Source: Pseudomonadota bacterium (GTDB lineage Bacteria > Pseudomonadota > Alphaproteobacteria > Rhizobiales > Xanthobacteraceae). From it: a stretch of 64,000 nucleotides of DNA. Below, in pieces: positions 56,398 to 64,000 of the stretch (positions within the stretch are counted from its first letter, which is position 1; the number at the start of each line of letters is the position of its first letter). The DNA lies in contig JAFAGM010000076.1 of the NCBI GenBank assembly GCA_023422775.1, positions 40,322 to 104,321 of the forward strand, in the 5' to 3' direction. The notes under the pieces are model-generated. The model searched no databases, was not told the DNA's origin, and saw only the letters and a list, made by a program, of their open reading frames with translations. The position numbers and the translations under genes are program-made.

Positions 56398-57915
56398 TCA
56401 TTCCACCTTCACGCGTGCCCGCGACGGCATGATCCGGAACGGCCGGTCCTCCTTCAGCCAGCCCGCGCGCTCGTCGCGCAGCAGCGTTCGGCGGACCTTG
56501 CCGGAATCATCGCGCAAGCCGACGCTCGTGACCTCGAAACTTTCCGGATGCTTGTAGCGGCTGAGCCGGTCGGCCAGGAAGGCGGCCATGCCGTCGGCCG
56601 TGGCCTGCGCGTCCGTGCTCCCGTCGAGTTCGAGGATGGCGTGCACGCGTTGCCCGAATTCCGGATCGGGGAGCCCGACCACCACGCAGGAGCGCACGTC
56701 GGGATGTTCGGTCACCGCGGCCTCGACCTCGGCCGGATAGATGTTGGCGCCGCCGCGCAGGATCATATCGGCGAGCCGGTCGCCGAGGTAGAGATAGCCA
56801 TCGGCATCGAGTCTGCCGATGTCGCCCAGCGATTCCCAGCCGTCGGGGCGGCGCTTCGGCTCGGCGCCGAGATAATGATAGGTGCAGCCGGCGCCGTCAT
56901 TGGGCAGGAAATAGATCTCGCCGGTTTCGCCGGTCGGGACCTCGTTGCCGTCTTCGCCGATGATGCGCAGGCGCGCGGTCTCGCCGATCTTGCCGACCGA
57001 GCCGGGATGTTCGAGCCATTCCACGCCCGATATGATGGTGGCGCCCTGTGCTTCGGTGCCGCCATAGAGTTCATAGATGCGCTCGGGCCCCAGCCACTCG
57101 ATCCATTTTTCCTTGAGCCAGGCTGGCATCGGCGCCGCCATGTGAAACACGATCTGCAGGCTCGACAGGTCGTAGCGGCTGCGCACCTCGTCCGGCAGCG
57201 CCCAGATCCGATGCATCATGGTGGGTACGAAATTGACCCACTGTACCCGGTTGGTCTCGATCAGGCGCAAGCATTCCTCGGCATCGAATTTGACGAGGCC
57301 GGTGACGCGTCCGCCGTGGAACAGCGCGGTGTGCGAAACGATGAAGGGGGCGTTGTGGTAGAGCGGACCGGGGTTGAGCAGGGAAGAGCCGAGCGGCATG
57401 CCTAGCGCTGCCGGCCCGGCGGTGTCGATCACGGCGGGCCGGTGATCGAGGATTACCTTGGGTCGACCGGTCGAACCGCCGGAGGTCATCGCCTTCCAGT
57501 AGCGCGCTACCGGGTTCGTCACCGCTTCGTCCGACACGCCCTCGGGGATGAAATCGGCGGGCAGCGAATTCGGCGCATTCCAGTCGGGCTGGCCGCCGAC
57601 CACAAGCGACGGCTTGAGGATGTCGAGCACGGCTGCCGCTTCGCCGCGCGGCAGCCGCCAGGTCAGCGACGTCGGCGTCGCGCCGCACTTCCACACCGCA
57701 AAGGTGGTTTCGAAAAGCAGGTTGCTGTTGGGCAGCCCGATGGCGACGAAATCGCCCGGCTTGACGCCCTTGGCGGCAAAGGCGCGGGCGCGGCGGTTGG
57801 CATTGCGCTCCAGTTGCTCCCAGGTGAGCGTGTCGGCGCCATGGCTGATTGCGATGGTGTCGCCCGGTTTGCGTTCGGCATACCAGCGCGGCACGTCGGC
57901 GATGGGGATGAGCAT
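56398..57915 (-). CDS. Acyl-CoA ligase, AMP-dependent, second copy
   Basis: A 505-residue ANL enzyme: GADTLTWEQLERNANRRARA, the ATP loop KAMTSGGSTGRPKVI at about 141-155, LYHNAPFIVSHTALFHGGRV, ELYGGTEAQGATIISG (motif A5), GWESLGDIGRLDADGYLYLG, DRLADMILRGGANIYPAEVE and the catalytic Lys in LRDDSGKVRRTLL. The pattern is that of bile-acid/cyclohexane-carboxylate or FadD13-like ligases (inference). It is unrelated in detail to the 11.3-kb ligase. A lone gene here. Confidence 0.88.
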   Translation of the reverse strand: MLIPIADVPRWYAERKPGDTIAISHGADTLTWEQLERNANRRARAFAAKGVKPGDFVAIGLPNSNLLFETTFAVWKCGATPTSLTWRLPRGEAAAVLDILKPSLVVGGQPDWNAPNSLPADFIPEGVSDEAVTNPVARYWKAMTSGGSTGRPKVILDHRPAVIDTAGPAALGMPLGSSLLNPGPLYHNAPFIVSHTALFHGGRVTGLVKFDAEECLRLIETNRVQWVNFVPTMMHRIWALPDEVRSRYDLSSLQIVFHMAAPMPAWLKEKWIEWLGPERIYELYGGTEAQGATIISGVEWLEHPGSVGKIGETARLRIIGEDGNEVPTGETGEIYFLPNDGAGCTYHYLGAEPKRRPDGWESLGDIGRLDADGYLYLGDRLADMILRGGANIYPAEVEAAVTEHPDVRSCVVVGLPDPEFGQRVHAILELDGSTDAQATADGMAAFLADRLSRYKHPESFEVTSVGLRDDSGKVRRTLLRDERAGWLKEDRPFRIMPSRARVKVE

Positions 57916-58115
57916 GTGGCGTTTCCGTTAGGGCGTTGATGTCGCTCTTGTGGTTCTGGTGAGGCAGGCGCCTCGAAACTATCGTGACAGAATTGGGAGG
58001 TCGAGTGAAGAGACAGCTTGCCCGCGGGCCCCATGCCGTCCGCCCCTCGGTTGATCGCTGTTCAAGCGCCACGCGGCATGCGGATGCGCTGCAGGGCAGT
58101 GAGCGCCGGCCGCAC

Positions 58116-59387
58116 CTACACGTGGACGTCGACAAGGATCAACAAGGCACTGGTTGCTGATCCCACGACCGGGACCCACATCGGCACGAGGAATGCGTCC
58201 GATGGGGGCGTTGCTTCCGTGGCCTTGATACGTATGAGAGCCATGTTTACGAACGCAAAGATTCCGAGCGTAAGTCGCGAAGTCCATTCGGCCAGTCCCG
58301 TCAAGGGAACGCCGAGAGCCAGTATCAGGATGGCCACGATCCCGAAAGTAGTAGCGACAACCGGAGCGCCGCTCTTCCGATTGACCTTCGCGAGGAAGGC
58401 GGGAAGATTCCCCTGATCGGCGAGGCCATACAGCACGCGGCCGATCATGATCATGTGGACGATGATTCCATTCACGGTCGCGACGATTGCGATGGCGCTC
58501 AAAACGTGCGGGGGAAGTCCGGTGAGGCGCTGAAAGACCAGCGCAAGAGGAGCCGACGATGTCGCCAGTTCCGCCGGCGGCACGGCGGTAACCGCGATCC
58601 AGACTACCAGGGCATAGAGAACCGCGGTGACGGCGAGCGTGATGAAGAGGGCCCAGGGCAGAGTGCGTCGTGGATTCTTTATTTCCTCGGAAATATTGAC
58701 GAGATGCTCGAAGCCGATGAACGCGAATACAGCGAGCAGGGTGGTTTGCGCGACGCCGGTCCAGGCCGTCAGATCGCCGACGGCAGGCAATAGCTCCGGC
58801 AATCGCGAGATCAGGGGCCCGCTGTCGAACAGGGCTGCCGCGACGATGAGCAGCAGCCCGCCGATCTCGATCACCGTCATCAAGCCCGCAAAGCTGATCG
58901 ACTGCACGGCGGAAAGGCACGCAATGGCGCCCATCGTAACCACGACGGCAGCGATGATGTAGGGCGCCTGAATCGGAATGAATACGCCGAGGTATCCGGC
59001 GCTCCCTACCGTGATGGTGGCTCCGGAAATGGCAGCGGCGCCAACGACGAGCAATCCCACCGCACCGCTGAGCCATTTCCGACGGAACGCTGCCTGGACG
59101 TACGCCGCCTCGCTTGCCGCGACCGGCATTCGGGTGCCCAGCTCGGCAAACGAAGCCGCGGTCATCCCCATGACGATCGCGGCTGCAATAAACGCCAACG
59201 GCGCATGCATGCCGCTCCGTCCGGCCGCCGCCCCCACAAGCACGTAGATTCCGGCGCCGATCGTGACGCCGAGCCCGTAGAGCACGGCGTGCGTCAGCGT
59301 CAGCGATCGGATCAACTGTGGAGAATTCGTCGGTGTATTCTCAGCAAGCAGGCTCCGAGAGTCTGCATCGGTTCTCGCGTCTTGCAT
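58116..59387 (-). CDS. APC-family amino-acid permease
   Basis: A 423-residue protein with about eleven or twelve membrane helices. The family start is LTHAVLYGLGVTIGAGIYVL (GxGIGAGIY), with ASFAELGTRMPVAASEAAYV after helix 2 and AFIGFEHLVNISEEIKNPRR in the middle, the latter conserved in YhdG/CAT-like permeases. It ends abruptly after helix 12 (LLILVDVHV), shorter than CAT-type members. Substrate probably an amino acid, not identified. Starts at ATG 59387. Confidence 0.83.
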   Translation of the reverse strand: MQDARTDADSRSLLAENTPTNSPQLIRSLTLTHAVLYGLGVTIGAGIYVLVGAAAGRSGMHAPLAFIAAAIVMGMTAASFAELGTRMPVAASEAAYVQAAFRRKWLSGAVGLLVVGAAAISGATITVGSAGYLGVFIPIQAPYIIAAVVVTMGAIACLSAVQSISFAGLMTVIEIGGLLLIVAAALFDSGPLISRLPELLPAVGDLTAWTGVAQTTLLAVFAFIGFEHLVNISEEIKNPRRTLPWALFITLAVTAVLYALVVWIAVTAVPPAELATSSAPLALVFQRLTGLPPHVLSAIAIVATVNGIIVHMIMIGRVLYGLADQGNLPAFLAKVNRKSGAPVVATTFGIVAILILALGVPLTGLAEWTSRLTLGIFAFVNMALIRIKATEATPPSDAFLVPMWVPVVGSATSALLILVDVHV

Positions 59388-59486
59388 GGTCGCTCGTCAG
59401 TGCGAGAACAAAATGGAAGCGGTGGCTTCGAGAACCAGCGAACGGTGCTACTGGCGAGCGGTTGGCAAAACAAGTCGCGCCCGCGC

Positions 59487-60044
59487 CTACGGATCGAGCT
59501 CGGTGTCCCAGTAGAGATAATCCAGCCAGCTGTCGTGCAGATAGTTCGGCGGAAACAATCGCCCGTTGCGATGGAGCTGATGCACGGTCGGCGCGAACGG
59601 CGCCTGTCTCGGAAACATCCGTGCCTGTTGCGGCGTCAGGTTGCCCTTGCGCAGATTGCACGGCGAGCATGCCGCGACGACGTTTTCCCAGGTGGTCTGG
59701 CCGCCCTTGCTGCGCGGAATGATGTGATCGAAGGTGAGATCGTCATGCGCGTGGCAATACTGGCAGACGAAGCGATCGCGCAGGAAGACATTGAACCGGG
59801 TGAAGGCGGGATGTGTGGTCGGCTTTACGAAGGATTTGAGCGAGACCACGCTCGGGAGCTGCATCTCGAAAGTCGGGCTGTGGACCGCGCGATCGTAATG
59901 CTCGACGATATTCACGCGGTCGAGGAACACCGCCTTGATCGCGTCCTGCCACGACCAGAGAGACAGCGGGTAGTAACTCAGCGGCCGGAAATCCGCGTTC
60001 AGCACCAGTACCGGCCAACCGCCCTGCGAGACATGTGCGTTCAA
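59487..60044 (-). CDS. HNH endonuclease-domain protein, conserved in alphaproteobacteria
   Basis: A 185-residue protein starting at TTG 60044 with AGGAG six bases upstream. Residues 1-75 are the conserved GGWPVLVLNADFRPLSYYPL, SLWSWQDAIKAVFLDRVNIV segment. The HNH/zinc part is RDRFVCQYCHAHDD (Cys94, Cys97), LTFDHIIPRSKGG (Asp106-His107), WENVVAACSPCN (Asn121, Cys126, Cys129). It is a stand-alone chromosomal HNH protein with no restriction or toxin partner beside it, so a housekeeping nucleic-acid role is more likely than defence. Confidence 0.87.
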   Translation of the reverse strand: MNAHVSQGGWPVLVLNADFRPLSYYPLSLWSWQDAIKAVFLDRVNIVEHYDRAVHSPTFEMQLPSVVSLKSFVKPTTHPAFTRFNVFLRDRFVCQYCHAHDDLTFDHIIPRSKGGQTTWENVVAACSPCNLRKGNLTPQQARMFPRQAPFAPTVHQLHRNGRLFPPNYLHDSWLDYLYWDTELDP

Positions 60045-60237
60045 GTAACGCTCCTGACCCCCATGTTAGCTGCGAAGCAGCATGCGCCCTGCATACTACA
60101 GGCAGCGTGACGGGATTGTGAAGAGCGTTCCGGGGCTTATCCGCGGCTGTCGCCGTTTCGCCCCAATTTGCATCGTGGCCCTATAGACCGCTAAAGGGGC
60201 GGACAGGCATCGTCCCGCCGCTGACGGATCCGCAAGA

Positions 60238-61995
60238 ATGGCCACCCCTTCACGTTATCTTGAGGCACCGCGCCGGATGCGGGCGTTCGTTCGCGCCCAC
60301 GAAACCAGCCTGGTGGTCCTGGCGGCGATGATCGGAACCATCGCGGGACTCGTGGTGCTGGCTATGAGTGTGGCGGTCGCCGCCCTGCACGCGCTGCTGT
60401 TCAATATCGGCATGACGGAGCGGCTTTCCAGCCAGCCGAGCATCGAAACGCTGCGCGCCGTGCTGGTTCCGAGCCTCGGGGGCCTGCTGCTGGGGGTGGC
60501 CTTCCTGCTGCTGGCGCACTGGCGGCCGGCGCGCGAGGTCGATCCGATCGAGGCCAACGCGCTCCATGGCGGCCGAATGTCGTTTCGTGGCAGCGTCATC
60601 GTGGCGCTGCAGACCACCTGGTCGAGCGGGGTCGGCGCGTCGGTCGGCCTGGAGGCCGGATATACCCAACTCGCGAGCGGCATTGCTGCGTCGCTCGGCC
60701 GTGGCTTTCACCTGCGCCGCGCCGACCAGCGCGTCATGGTCGGCTGCGGAGCGGCGGCTGCGATCTCGGGCGCGTTCGGCGCCCCGCTCGCCGGCGCCTT
60801 CTATGCTTTCGAACTCGTGATCGGAGGCTATACGCCGGCCAGCCTCGCGCCGATCGGCGTCGCCGCGGTAGCGGGCTATTTTGTCACCCACGGCTTCGAG
60901 GCGCTGTCGCTCGGCATCAACGTCGGCCCGGTCGGCGAAGTGATGGGGCGCGACCTTGCCGTTGCCGCGCTGCTCGGGGTTCTGGCCGCGCTGTGTGGCA
61001 TCTTCATCATGCGCAGCGTGGCCCTGTGCGAGACGGGGCTCGCGAAAATCCGTCTGTGGCCGCCGCTGCGCCCCGCGCTCGGGGGCTTTTGCGTCGGCCT
61101 GCTCGCGCTGCTGACGCCGCAGGTGATGTCATCAGGTCATGGCGCGCTGCATTTTTCAGGCATCGTGGCGATGCCGTTGCAGATGATTGCCGCCGTTTTC
61201 GTTCTGAAGGCGCTGGCGTCGATCGTCTCGCTGGGTACCGGCTTCCGCGGCGGATTGTTTTTCGCCACCCTGTTCATGGGCGCGCTCGGCGGCCGCCTGT
61301 TCGCGGCCGGCGCAGATATGGTCTGGCCGGGTTTTGCGCTGGACCCCAACGTCTACGCCGTGATCGGGATGAGCGCATTGTCGGCGTCCGTGATCGGCGG
61401 CCCGCTGACGATGTCATTCATCGCATTGGAATCGACCGGCAACCTCTGGCTCACCACGATCGTGCTGGTCTCGGTCATCATCTCCACCCAGATCACACGC
61501 GAACTGTTCGGCTACTCGTTTGCGACCTGGCGCCTGCATCTGCGCGGCGAGACCATCCGCAGCGCCGCCGATGTCGGATGGATTCGCGATCTCACGGTGC
61601 GCCGCCTGATGCGCCCGGATCTCGCCACGGTCGATGCCGGCATCGGGATCGAGGAGTTCCGGATAAAGTTTCCGCTGGGGGCGAAGACGCAGGTCGTAGC
61701 CGTCGATGCGGCGGGACGCTACGTCGGACTGGCTGTTGTCGCCGAAGCGCACGCGCAGGATGTCGACGCCGCGCACGGCCTCATGGGCATCCTGCATCAC
61801 CGGGACGTGGTGCTGCATCCGGTCATGAACATTCAGGAAGCGATCGCCGTGTTTGACGCCGCCGAAGCGGAATCGCTCGCCGTCGTCGAAAGCGACGGCG
61901 AACGCCGGCCGATCGGGATTCTCACCGAAGCCCATGCCATGCGGCGCTATGCGGAAGAATCCGAGCGACGCCGGCGAGAGGCGATCGGTGAGTGA
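60238..61995 (+). CDS. CLC-family chloride channel/antiporter with C-terminal CBS domains
   Basis: A 585-residue membrane protein. CLC marks: TTWSSGVGASVGLEAGYTQL (filter region, Glu kept in GLEAG where GREGP is usual), VGCGAAAAISGAFGAPLAGA, FYAFELVIGGYT, GTGFRGGLFFATLFMGALGG (helix N), then ALSASVIGGPLTMSFIALES. From about 450 two CBS-type modules follow: DLTVRRLMRPDLATVDAGIG and MGILHHRDVVLHPVMNIQEA. It exchanges or conducts chloride, with CBS nucleotides possibly regulating it. Divergent from the HNH gene. Confidence 0.9.
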   Translation: MATPSRYLEAPRRMRAFVRAHETSLVVLAAMIGTIAGLVVLAMSVAVAALHALLFNIGMTERLSSQPSIETLRAVLVPSLGGLLLGVAFLLLAHWRPAREVDPIEANALHGGRMSFRGSVIVALQTTWSSGVGASVGLEAGYTQLASGIAASLGRGFHLRRADQRVMVGCGAAAAISGAFGAPLAGAFYAFELVIGGYTPASLAPIGVAAVAGYFVTHGFEALSLGINVGPVGEVMGRDLAVAALLGVLAALCGIFIMRSVALCETGLAKIRLWPPLRPALGGFCVGLLALLTPQVMSSGHGALHFSGIVAMPLQMIAAVFVLKALASIVSLGTGFRGGLFFATLFMGALGGRLFAAGADMVWPGFALDPNVYAVIGMSALSASVIGGPLTMSFIALESTGNLWLTTIVLVSVIISTQITRELFGYSFATWRLHLRGETIRSAADVGWIRDLTVRRLMRPDLATVDAGIGIEEFRIKFPLGAKTQVVAVDAAGRYVGLAVVAEAHAQDVDAAHGLMGILHHRDVVLHPVMNIQEAIAVFDAAEAESLAVVESDGERRPIGILTEAHAMRRYAEESERRRREAIGE

Positions 61996-62050
61996 GCCAT
62001 GCTCTCGCGGGCGGCATGCCCGGACTTCCGCGGTGGGGCAGGTGGCGCAT

Positions 62051-63019
62051 CTAGATTTTCTCCAGCTTCTGCAGGCAGCGGCTCACGGCGACCTCCGGCG
62101 GCATCGGCGTATCCGGAAAGCTGGTTTTCCAGTCGGTGACGCCGACCTCGCCGAGATAGATATCGCCCCTCGAATCGATCGCGATGCCGTGCGGGGCGAG
62201 GAATTTGCCGGCCTCCACCCCCGGGCCGTTCTCGCCGCCAAGCCTTGCGATGCGGTTGCCCCTGGCGTCGACGATCGAGAGCCGCGGGCCGAGATTGGGC
62301 ACCTTGCGGTTGACCGCAAGCCCGGGGCCGAGTTCGCCGACGATGAAATTCGCCTGCTTGCCGCCGCAGCGGCACAGCGCGCAGGGCCGGTGCAGGTTGT
62401 TCCACTGCGTCTCGTACTTGCCGTTGCCGTCGAATACCTGCACGCGGTGGTTCTCGCGGTCGGCGACATAGACCCAGCCGTCGGCATCGGTGGCGATATT
62501 GTGCACGATGTTGAACTGGCCGGGATCGGTGCCGGGCTCGCCCCAAGTCTTGAGCAGCTTGCCGTCCGGCGAATATTTGTGGACGCAGGCATTGCCGTAG
62601 CCGTCCGAGACGTAGATCTCGCCCTGCGGCGACAGCGCGGTATGGGTGCAGCGGTGAAACGGCTCGCCGCTCATGAACGGCGCGGGCTTGTTCGGGATGC
62701 CGATCGTGAGCAGCACCTTGCCGTCAACAGTGCACTTGCGTACGGTATGGTCGCCGTCATCGGTGCAGTACAGATTGTCGTCGGCGTCGATGTGCAGGCC
62801 GTGCGCGCGGTTGAACAGTCCTTCGCCCCAGCTCTTGATGAAATTCCCCTCGCGGTCGAGCACGACCATGGGATGGGCGCCGCGGTTGAAAACATAGATG
62901 CGGTCCTTGCTGTCGACCGCGACTGACGCCGCGTCGGTCAGACTCCAGCTGTCGGGCAGCTTCGCAAAATTCTCCACCACGCGGTAGCGGTGTTCGCCCG
63001 AGCCGAGAATAGCCGGCAT
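62051..63019 (-). CDS. NHL-repeat beta-propeller protein
   Basis: A 322-residue protein of six or so NHL repeats: SLTDAASVAVDSKDRIYVFN, FNRAHGLHIDADDNLYCTDD, HTVRKCTVDGKVLLTIG, QGEIYVSDGYGNACVHKYSP, QFNIVHNIATDADGWVYVAD, NHRVQVFDGNGKYETQW, LAPHGIAIDSRGDIYLGEVG. Related to peptidyl-alpha-hydroxyglycine amidating-lyase-like propellers. No signal peptide. The CxxC near LHRPCALCRCGG is unusual. It lies behind a flavin monooxygenase gene on the same strand, separated by a palindromic repeat element; lactonase or hydrolase activity is only a guess. Confidence 0.8.
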   Translation of the reverse strand: MPAILGSGEHRYRVVENFAKLPDSWSLTDAASVAVDSKDRIYVFNRGAHPMVVLDREGNFIKSWGEGLFNRAHGLHIDADDNLYCTDDGDHTVRKCTVDGKVLLTIGIPNKPAPFMSGEPFHRCTHTALSPQGEIYVSDGYGNACVHKYSPDGKLLKTWGEPGTDPGQFNIVHNIATDADGWVYVADRENHRVQVFDGNGKYETQWNNLHRPCALCRCGGKQANFIVGELGPGLAVNRKVPNLGPRLSIVDARGNRIARLGGENGPGVEAGKFLAPHGIAIDSRGDIYLGEVGVTDWKTSFPDTPMPPEVAVSRCLQKLEKI

Positions 63020-63042
63020 GTGTAGTCCCCCTTCCAGAGTTG

Positions 63043-63137
63043 GTCATTCCGGGATGGTCCGTAGGACCAGACCCGGAATCTCGAGATTCTCAGGTGCGCA
63101 ATCGCGCACCATAGTTCGCTTCGCGCCCCGGAATGAC
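63043..63137. repeat. Intergenic palindromic repeat element of Bradyrhizobiaceae type
   Basis: A 95-bp element ending in inverted GTCATTCC (63043-63050) and GGAATGAC (63130-63137). Inside are three more symmetric pieces: TGGTCC/GGACCA (63055-63060, 63064-63069, loop GTA), a perfect palindrome GAATCTCGAGATTC (63076-63089), and GGTGCGC/GCGCACC (63093-63099, 63104-63110). Such elements are scattered between genes in Bradyrhizobium and Rhodopseudomonas. Confidence 0.8.
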
Positions 63138-63149
63138 GGGATGATGGAT

Positions 63150-64000
63150 TCATGCAAGCGCCGTCCGCGGCCCCACGTTGCGCGGCAGCAGCCCTTCCTC
63201 GATCGCCTTGATCTGCAGCGCGAGGTGTTTTGAGCCGATGCGGCATTGTGCGAGGCCGCCGGCGATCAGCCAGAGGCCGGGCTGGCCGGTGCGGGTGTAC
63301 ATGTTGCGCAGTTCCTGCTCGTCGCCGAAGCCCCAGATCGTGCCGACGCGCTGTTCGACCGCTTCGCCGAACAGCTTGCGCACCAGTTCTTCCTGGCGCT
63401 TGTAGCCGGTCGCCAGCACGACGAGGTCGGCCGCAACGATCTCGCCGTCCTTCATCTTCGCGCTTTCGGCCGTGAACGTGTCGAGATCGGCAAACTGCTT
63501 CAGCGCGATATCGCCCCTGACGATCATGTCGGAGCAGCCGACGTTGAAATAATAGCCGCCACCGCGGGTGAGATACTTGAACTGCCAGCCGGTATTGTCC
63601 TCGCCGTAGTCGAGCTTGAAGCCGGCGCGCTCCAGGCCGTCGAGCAATTCCTTGTCCAGCGCCTTCGACTTCTCGCCGGTCAGTCTGTGACTCTTGCGCG
63701 CGAGTTGCAGCGGCATCGAGGTTGCGATCAGGTCGTTATCGTCAAGCGTGCCCTCGTTGTAGGGCGCGTAGACCAGTTGCGCCGACGGCTCGATGCTGAC
63801 GACCAGCGTGGAGGAGCGCTGGAACATGGTGACGTTGGCGCCGCTGGAATGCAGATCCTGCGCGATGTCGTGACCGCTGTTGCCGGTGCCGATCACGATG
63901 GCGCGCTTGCCCTTCCAGTTCTCGCCGTCGTCGTACTGGCTGGAATGCATCACCTTGCCGGCAAAGTCCTTCAGGCCGGCAATATCAGGCACGCTCGGAA
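63150..64000 (-). CDS. Flavin-containing monooxygenase, C-terminal part (runs off the right edge)
   Basis: 283 complete codons plus part of another are visible; the frame is open at the window end, and the GTG at 63992 is internal, not a start. The segment carries the second dinucleotide motif RAIVIGTGNSGHDIAQDL (NADPH Rossmann), FQRSSTLVVSIEPSAQLVYA, and the FMO end mark ADLVVLATGYKRQEELV, then LYMLRNMYTRTGQPGLWLIA-like end. These enzymes add oxygen to nucleophilic N, S or ketone substrates using FAD and NADPH. Intact relatives are about 600 residues. The substrate is unknown. Confidence 0.85.
   Translation of the reverse strand, partial: PSVPDIAGLKDFAGKVMHSSQYDDGENWKGKRAIVIGTGNSGHDIAQDLHSSGANVTMFQRSSTLVVSIEPSAQLVYAPYNEGTLDDNDLIATSMPLQLARKSHRLTGEKSKALDKELLDGLERAGFKLDYGEDNTGWQFKYLTRGGGYYFNVGCSDMIVRGDIALKQFADLDTFTAESAKMKDGEIVAADLVVLATGYKRQEELVRKLFGEAVEQRVGTIWGFGDEQELRNMYTRTGQPGLWLIAGGLAQCRIGSKHLALQIKAIEEGLLPRNVGPRTALA

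Noticed and set aside
59487..60044. HNH protein as a defence or toxin gene
   Set aside because: No partner methylase, immunity gene or mobile context; this stand-alone HNH form is widespread in alphaproteobacteria.

Overview
This is high-GC chromosomal DNA from an alphaproteobacterium, most likely Bradyrhizobium or a close relative (Rhodopseudomonas/Afipia type). The evidence is the protein flavour throughout, the start of the cyclic beta-glucan exporter NdvA at the left edge, CtrA boxes, several short secreted proteins typical of the group, and an intergenic palindromic repeat of the Bradyrhizobiaceae kind at 63.0 kb. I see no phage, insertion sequence, CRISPR array, rRNA or obvious defence system. 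There is one tRNA, tRNA-Leu(CAA).

Layout. 0-9 kb: ndvA (partial), an orphan NMT1-type binding protein, a Tyr/Gly-rich secreted protein, a HisE-like protein, a YqaA-type membrane protein, a six-cysteine secreted protein, then nitronate monooxygenase, SDR and thioesterase, and a long branched-chain-type binding protein. 9.4-11.3 kb: minCDE behind a full CtrA box. 11.3-16.5 kb: an acyl-CoA ligase divergent from a second nitronate monooxygenase, then a large MscS channel. 16.5-20 kb: a decayed MocR regulator/EamA transporter pair, a second CtrA box, and several small secreted or membrane proteins. 20-24 kb: a two-component system and a catabolic threonine ammonia-lyase. 24-28 kb: a tungstate/molybdate ABC operon (TupBCA plus a ModA-like protein) divergent from an HTH-PBP regulator. 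28.7-34.5 kb: a complete peptide/nickel-type ABC operon. 34.5-36.8 kb: lytic transglycosylase, tRNA-Leu, dsbB. 36.9-48.4 kb: an eleven-gene leftward surface-polysaccharide operon. 49-56 kb: AbrB-type transporter, TetR with two operators divergent from a thioesterase, frameshifted TauE/SafE, Tat-exported DsbA-like protein, alpha/beta-hydrolase, and an HtrA-like PDZ protein lacking all three catalytic residues. 56-64 kb: a methyltransferase remnant, a second acyl-CoA ligase, APC permease, HNH protein, CLC channel, NHL-repeat protein and a partial flavin monooxygenase.

How the genes work together. The polysaccharide operon supplies dTDP-L-rhamnose (RmlABCD) and probably an N-acylated amino sugar (DegT aminotransferase plus GNAT), builds the chain with three glycosyltransferase genes, and exports it through an ABC-2 transporter; seven consecutive junctions are 4-bp stop/start overlaps. 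The tungstate/molybdate operon carries two different binding proteins beside one permease and one ATPase. DsbB (36.3 kb) and the DsbA-like protein (52.9 kb) are separate envelope thiol-redox genes.

Three genes carry single-base frameshifts at short homopolymers or GC runs (MocR remnant near 16640, ModA-like signal peptide near 27246, TauE/SafE near 52763). The last two should be checked against reads before being called biological. The features most worth following up are the HTH-PBP regulator with its dual-receptor operon, the pseudoprotease, the three-part glycosyltransferase, and the two CtrA boxes.
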